Shown here in pieces: positions 61,513 to 64,000 of a stretch of DNA of 64,000 nucleotides (position 1 is its first letter; each line of letters begins with the position of its first letter). The DNA lies in assembly GCF_042675665.1 (NCBI RefSeq), contig NZ_JBHTJI010000001.1, positions 1,488,001 to 1,552,000 of the forward strand. Direction: 5' to 3'. The notes under the pieces were generated by a model that saw only the letters and a list, made by a program, of their open reading frames with translations, did no database searches and had not been told where the DNA came from. Source of the DNA: Mariniflexile jejuense. GTDB lineage: Bacteria > Bacteroidota > Bacteroidia > Flavobacteriales > Flavobacteriaceae. A program made the translations under genes and the position numbers.

Positions 61513-62730
61513 ATGAAAAAATCGATAGCCATAATTTGTGGTGGTGGTCCTGCTCCAGGTATAAATACTGTTATTAGTACAGTTGCTAAAACGTTTATGA
61601 AAGATGGCTTTAAGGTTATAGGTGTTCATCATGGCTATAAAGGCTTGCTTTCAGATAATCCTGAAGTAAAAATTTTCGATTTTCATCATGCCGATCGTAT
61701 TTTTAGTCGTGGTGGTTCTACGCTGATTATGAGTAGATTCAAACCAAAAGATAGCGATTTTAAAGCCGTTTTTTTCAAAAAAAACAATGTTAAATTACTT
61801 GTAACTATTGGAGGTGATGATACCGCATCAACAGCCAATAGATTAACAAAATACCTTCAGTCTCAAAGCTTAGATGTATCTCACATTCACGTTCCAAAAA
61901 CCATAGATAATGATTTACCGTTGCCAGATAGAAATCCAACATTCGGGTTTCATACGGCAAAAGATGAAGGTGTTCGTATTGGTAATACAGTTTATGAAGA
62001 TGCTCGTACAAGTGAAAACTGGTTTGTATTGGCAGCTATGGGGCGTTCAGCTGGACATTTAGCTTTTGGCATTGCTTCAGCGTGTCATTTTCAAATGATG
62101 ATTATTCCGGAAATGTTCAACAAAACTACCATTACATTCGAGAAGATTATCAATATGATTATTTCTTCTATCGTAAAATGTAAAATTAAAGGTGTTGAGT
62201 ATGGTGTAGCATTGGTAAGTGAAGGCGTTTTTCATTTTATGGAAGAAGATGAAATAATAAATTCTGGTATCAACTTTACCTATGATGCTCACGGACATCC
62301 AGAATTAGGAAACGTAAGTAAGTCGCACATTTTTAACTACTTATTACAAGTAAAATTGAAGGAATTAGGGCTTGATATTAAAACAAGACCCGTTGAACTT
62401 GGTTACGAATTAAGATGTTGTAACCCAATTGCATTCGATTTAACTTTATGTACTTTGCTAGGAATAGGTGTTAAAAAATTATACGATCAAGGAATTTCAG
62501 GTTGTATAGTAAGTGCAAATTCAAGAGGAGATGTAACCCCGTTATTTTTAAAAGATTTTGAAGATGAAAATGGAAAAATTCCTCCAAGGTTAGTTGATAT
62601 CAATTCCGATATGGCACAATTATTTATAAATAATCTATTCTTTATTCAAGAGAAAGATTATGAAAAAGCAAAAAAATATCTACCCAATCCAGAGGCGTAT
62701 GATTTCAAAAAAATATTAAACTGGAATTAA
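61513..62730 (+). CDS. Phosphofructokinase, predicted PPi-dependent
   Basis: 405 residues of the PFK-A superfamily: IAIICGGGPAPGINTVI at the start, VTIGGDDTAS (100-106) and HVPKTIDNDLPLPDRNPTFGF (126-146), and AAMGRSAGHLAFG. The Asp at 103 (Gly104 in E. coli ATP-PFK) and Lys129 (Gly124 there) are the hallmark pair of pyrophosphate-dependent enzymes, which act reversibly between fructose-6-phosphate and fructose-1,6-bisphosphate. It sits between kdgK and the aldolase gene, 17 bases before the latter. A role in gluconeogenesis or in handling another sugar phosphate is inferred. Confidence 0.85.
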   Translation: MKKSIAIICGGGPAPGINTVISTVAKTFMKDGFKVIGVHHGYKGLLSDNPEVKIFDFHHADRIFSRGGSTLIMSRFKPKDSDFKAVFFKKNNVKLLVTIGGDDTASTANRLTKYLQSQSLDVSHIHVPKTIDNDLPLPDRNPTFGFHTAKDEGVRIGNTVYEDARTSENWFVLAAMGRSAGHLAFGIASACHFQMMIIPEMFNKTTITFEKIINMIISSIVKCKIKGVEYGVALVSEGVFHFMEEDEIINSGINFTYDAHGHPELGNVSKSHIFNYLLQVKLKELGLDIKTRPVELGYELRCCNPIAFDLTLCTLLGIGVKKLYDQGISGCIVSANSRGDVTPLFLKDFEDENGKIPPRLVDINSDMAQLFINNLFFIQEKDYEKAKKYLPNPEAYDFKKILNWN

Positions 62731-62747
62731 AATTTAAAAACAATAAA

Positions 62748-63416
62748 ATGGCACAATTTTCAAGATTAGAAGTAGCTCAAGCCATGAAAGATACAGGGAT
62801 GATTCCTTTATTTTTTCATAGTGATATCGAGTTAAGTAAAAAAGTATTAAAAGCATGTTACGATGGTGGCGCTCGCTTAATGGAGTTTACGGCACGTGGT
62901 GATTTTGCTCACGAAGTTTTTGGCGAATTAACAAAATACGCTATTAAAGAATTACCAGGTATGATTATGGGTGTAGGTTCTGTTACCGATGCAGGACAGG
63001 CAACTTTATACATGTCTTTAGGCGCAAACTTTATAGTAACACCTGTTTTAAGAGAAGATATTGCTATAGCTTGTAACCGTAAAAAAGTATTATGGTCTCC
63101 AGGTTGTGGAACATTAACCGAAATAGCAAGAGCTGAAGAGTTAGGTTGCGAAATAGTAAAACTATTCCCTGGTGATATTTACGGGCCACAATTTGTAAAA
63201 GGTATTAAAGGTCCACAACCATGGACAAGTATTATGCCAACAGGTGGTGTTGCTCCTACAGAAGCAAACTTAAAAGGTTGGTTTGATGCAGGTGTAACGT
63301 GTGTAGGTATGGGTTCTCAATTAATTTCTAAAGAAATTATTGCAAATAAAGATTACGCAAAGTTAGAGCAAGATGTAAAAGCTGCTTTAGCAATTGTAAA
63401 AGCTGTTAGAAAATAA
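62748..63416 (+). CDS. kdgA: KDPG/KHG aldolase
   Basis: 222 residues forming one (beta/alpha)8 class I aldolase. Schiff-base Lys138 lies in EIVKLFPGD; the catalytic Glu is Glu46 in LMEFTARGD; VGSVTDAGQA, WSPGCGTLTEI and IMPTGGVAPTEANL are further family motifs. It splits 2-keto-3-deoxy-6-phosphogluconate into pyruvate and glyceraldehyde-3-phosphate, completing the uronate route started by KdgK. Last gene of the operon, followed by a strong terminator. Confidence 0.95.
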   Translation: MAQFSRLEVAQAMKDTGMIPLFFHSDIELSKKVLKACYDGGARLMEFTARGDFAHEVFGELTKYAIKELPGMIMGVGSVTDAGQATLYMSLGANFIVTPVLREDIAIACNRKKVLWSPGCGTLTEIARAEELGCEIVKLFPGDIYGPQFVKGIKGPQPWTSIMPTGGVAPTEANLKGWFDAGVTCVGMGSQLISKEIIANKDYAKLEQDVKAALAIVKAVRK

Positions 63417-63441
63417 TTTAATTATTTTTTTAAATCTTGAA

Positions 63442-63472
63442 AAAGCCGAACTTTTTAGTTCGGCTTTTTTTT
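63442..63472 (+). terminator. Intrinsic terminator after the KDPG aldolase gene
   Basis: Ten-base GC-containing stem AAAGCCGAAC / GTTCGGCTTT with a 6-base loop, then T7. It ends at the stop codon of the convergent lipoprotein gene. Confidence 0.9.
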
Positions 63473-63917
63473 ATTCTATACGTTTATAGTTTTCACCATA
63501 AGTTGGTTGTTCTAAACTATCTACTTCTATTTGAGTAAATTTATTTTTATCTAGCATTATATTAAAAACAAACTTCTTTTTCTCTTTAATTCTGCTCTCC
63601 ATTGCCTTAGAGCCATAATCTAAAATTTCAGTTAGCATACCATCTTTTAAAGTGTAGTTTCCAACACCAAACCAATCAAGAGAATCCGATGTTCTTAACC
63701 TACTCCACATTACTTTAGTTTGAGAAAACATTTTCATTTGTTTATAATTACTTGAAGATTTTATGGTGTCTACACTACCATCGTCTCTGTAGTTTAAAAA
63801 ACTAACAAGTTCCCAAGCACCTTCTAAAGTAGGTGGTTTTGCTTCAATTTCGGTTTTATTTTTTTTATTACAAGAAAATAATAGGGTAGCACAAAGGATG
63901 AATGATAAAGTTTTCAT
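63471..63917 (-). CDS. Lipocalin-like lipoprotein of unknown function
   Basis: 148 residues with a lipoprotein signal (MKTLSFILCATLLFSC, Cys16). The body starts LEGAWELVSFLNYRDDGSVDTIKSS and looks like a small lipocalin-type beta-barrel of the sort common in Bacteroidota (GAWELVS near the start, VGNYTLKDGMLTEIL in the middle). No ligand or partner is suggested. It is convergent with the uronate operon and shares its terminator region. Confidence 0.78.
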   Translation of the reverse strand: MKTLSFILCATLLFSCNKKNKTEIEAKPPTLEGAWELVSFLNYRDDGSVDTIKSSSNYKQMKMFSQTKVMWSRLRTSDSLDWFGVGNYTLKDGMLTEILDYGSKAMESRIKEKKKFVFNIMLDKNKFTQIEVDSLEQPTYGENYKRIE

Positions 63918-64000
63918 AATTGGTTTATTTAGTTAAAAGTCAGTTTATTACAATTTACAAAAAAAATAGATAAATAGATAATGGAATAGTTGCTAATTAT

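Overview
The window looks like an AT-rich chromosome segment from a marine-type member of the Flavobacteriaceae (Bacteroidota). Four things point there. Several large secreted proteins end in type IX secretion (T9SS) sorting domains, and a T9SS plug-type protein is present. Many genes carry the Bacteroidota promoter -7 box TAnnTTTG close upstream of the start codon. There is a Na+-translocating NADH dehydrogenase (NQR) operon. Gene content is typical, for example PspC/GIN-domain proteins, OxyR with Dps, and a MoxR/DUF58 cluster. No tRNA, rRNA, CRISPR array or intact transposon was recognised.

Layout. 1-1.6 kb: start of the nqr operon (nqrA and partial nqrB). 1.7-8.9 kb: T9SS plug-type protein, ApaG, an outer-membrane TonB-dependent receptor, a type II NADH dehydrogenase, and an ECF sigma factor with a membrane partner. 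8.9-15.8 kb: a small repeat element with inverted ends, an rluE-like gene overlapping topB, a collagen-like surface protein with a T9SS partner, and a GH1 beta-glucosidase. The GH1 gene closes an operon with a glycosyltransferase and an LpxH-type phosphoesterase (to 17.7 kb). 17.9-19.6 kb: an AHSA1-like protein, a DHFR-like reductase and a small formylglycine-generating-enzyme-like lipoprotein. 20.2-31 kb: accessory region with a PL11 rhamnogalacturonan lyase, a GIY-YIG nuclease gene inside an array of palindromic repeats, TerC, small secreted proteins, a MORN-type protein, a PL1 pectate lyase and a VOC lipoprotein. 31.2-36.9 kb: GH63-like hydrolase, acyltransferase, Nudix hydrolase, cyclophilin and a TRIC-type channel. 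37-44 kb: RDD protein diverging from a SpoIIM / membrane protein / DUF4129 / DUF4350 / MoxR / DUF58 operon. 44-50.7 kb: dps diverging from oxyR, a large T9SS protein, an AIM24-like protein and DUF4442. 50.8-57.9 kb: DUF4870, a second copy of the repeat element, PadR/PspC/GIN-domain genes, and a YceI-porin-YceI group. 58.1-58.5 kb: a decayed IS3-family transposase gene. 58.8-63.4 kb: a uronate catabolism locus (kdgF, lacI-type regulator, kdgK, a PPi-type phosphofructokinase, KDPG aldolase).

How the genes may work together. The PL11 and PL1 enzymes would cut pectin outside the cell. KdgF, KdgK and the KDPG aldolase would take unsaturated uronates through 2-keto-3-deoxygluconate to pyruvate and glyceraldehyde-3-phosphate. 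The phosphofructokinase carries the residues of the reversible PPi enzyme and could support gluconeogenesis from these products. A LacI-family repressor between lacI and kdgK has two copies of one palindromic operator; one copy lies inside a 30-bp perfect palindrome holding two opposed -7 boxes. The isomerase and reductase steps between KdgF and KdgK are not in this window.

The least explained structures are the GIY-YIG gene bracketed by ordered palindromic repeats, the GCGTTA-ended element, a long attC-like hairpin between small secreted genes, and a heptamer tandem repeat just upstream of a channel gene start.
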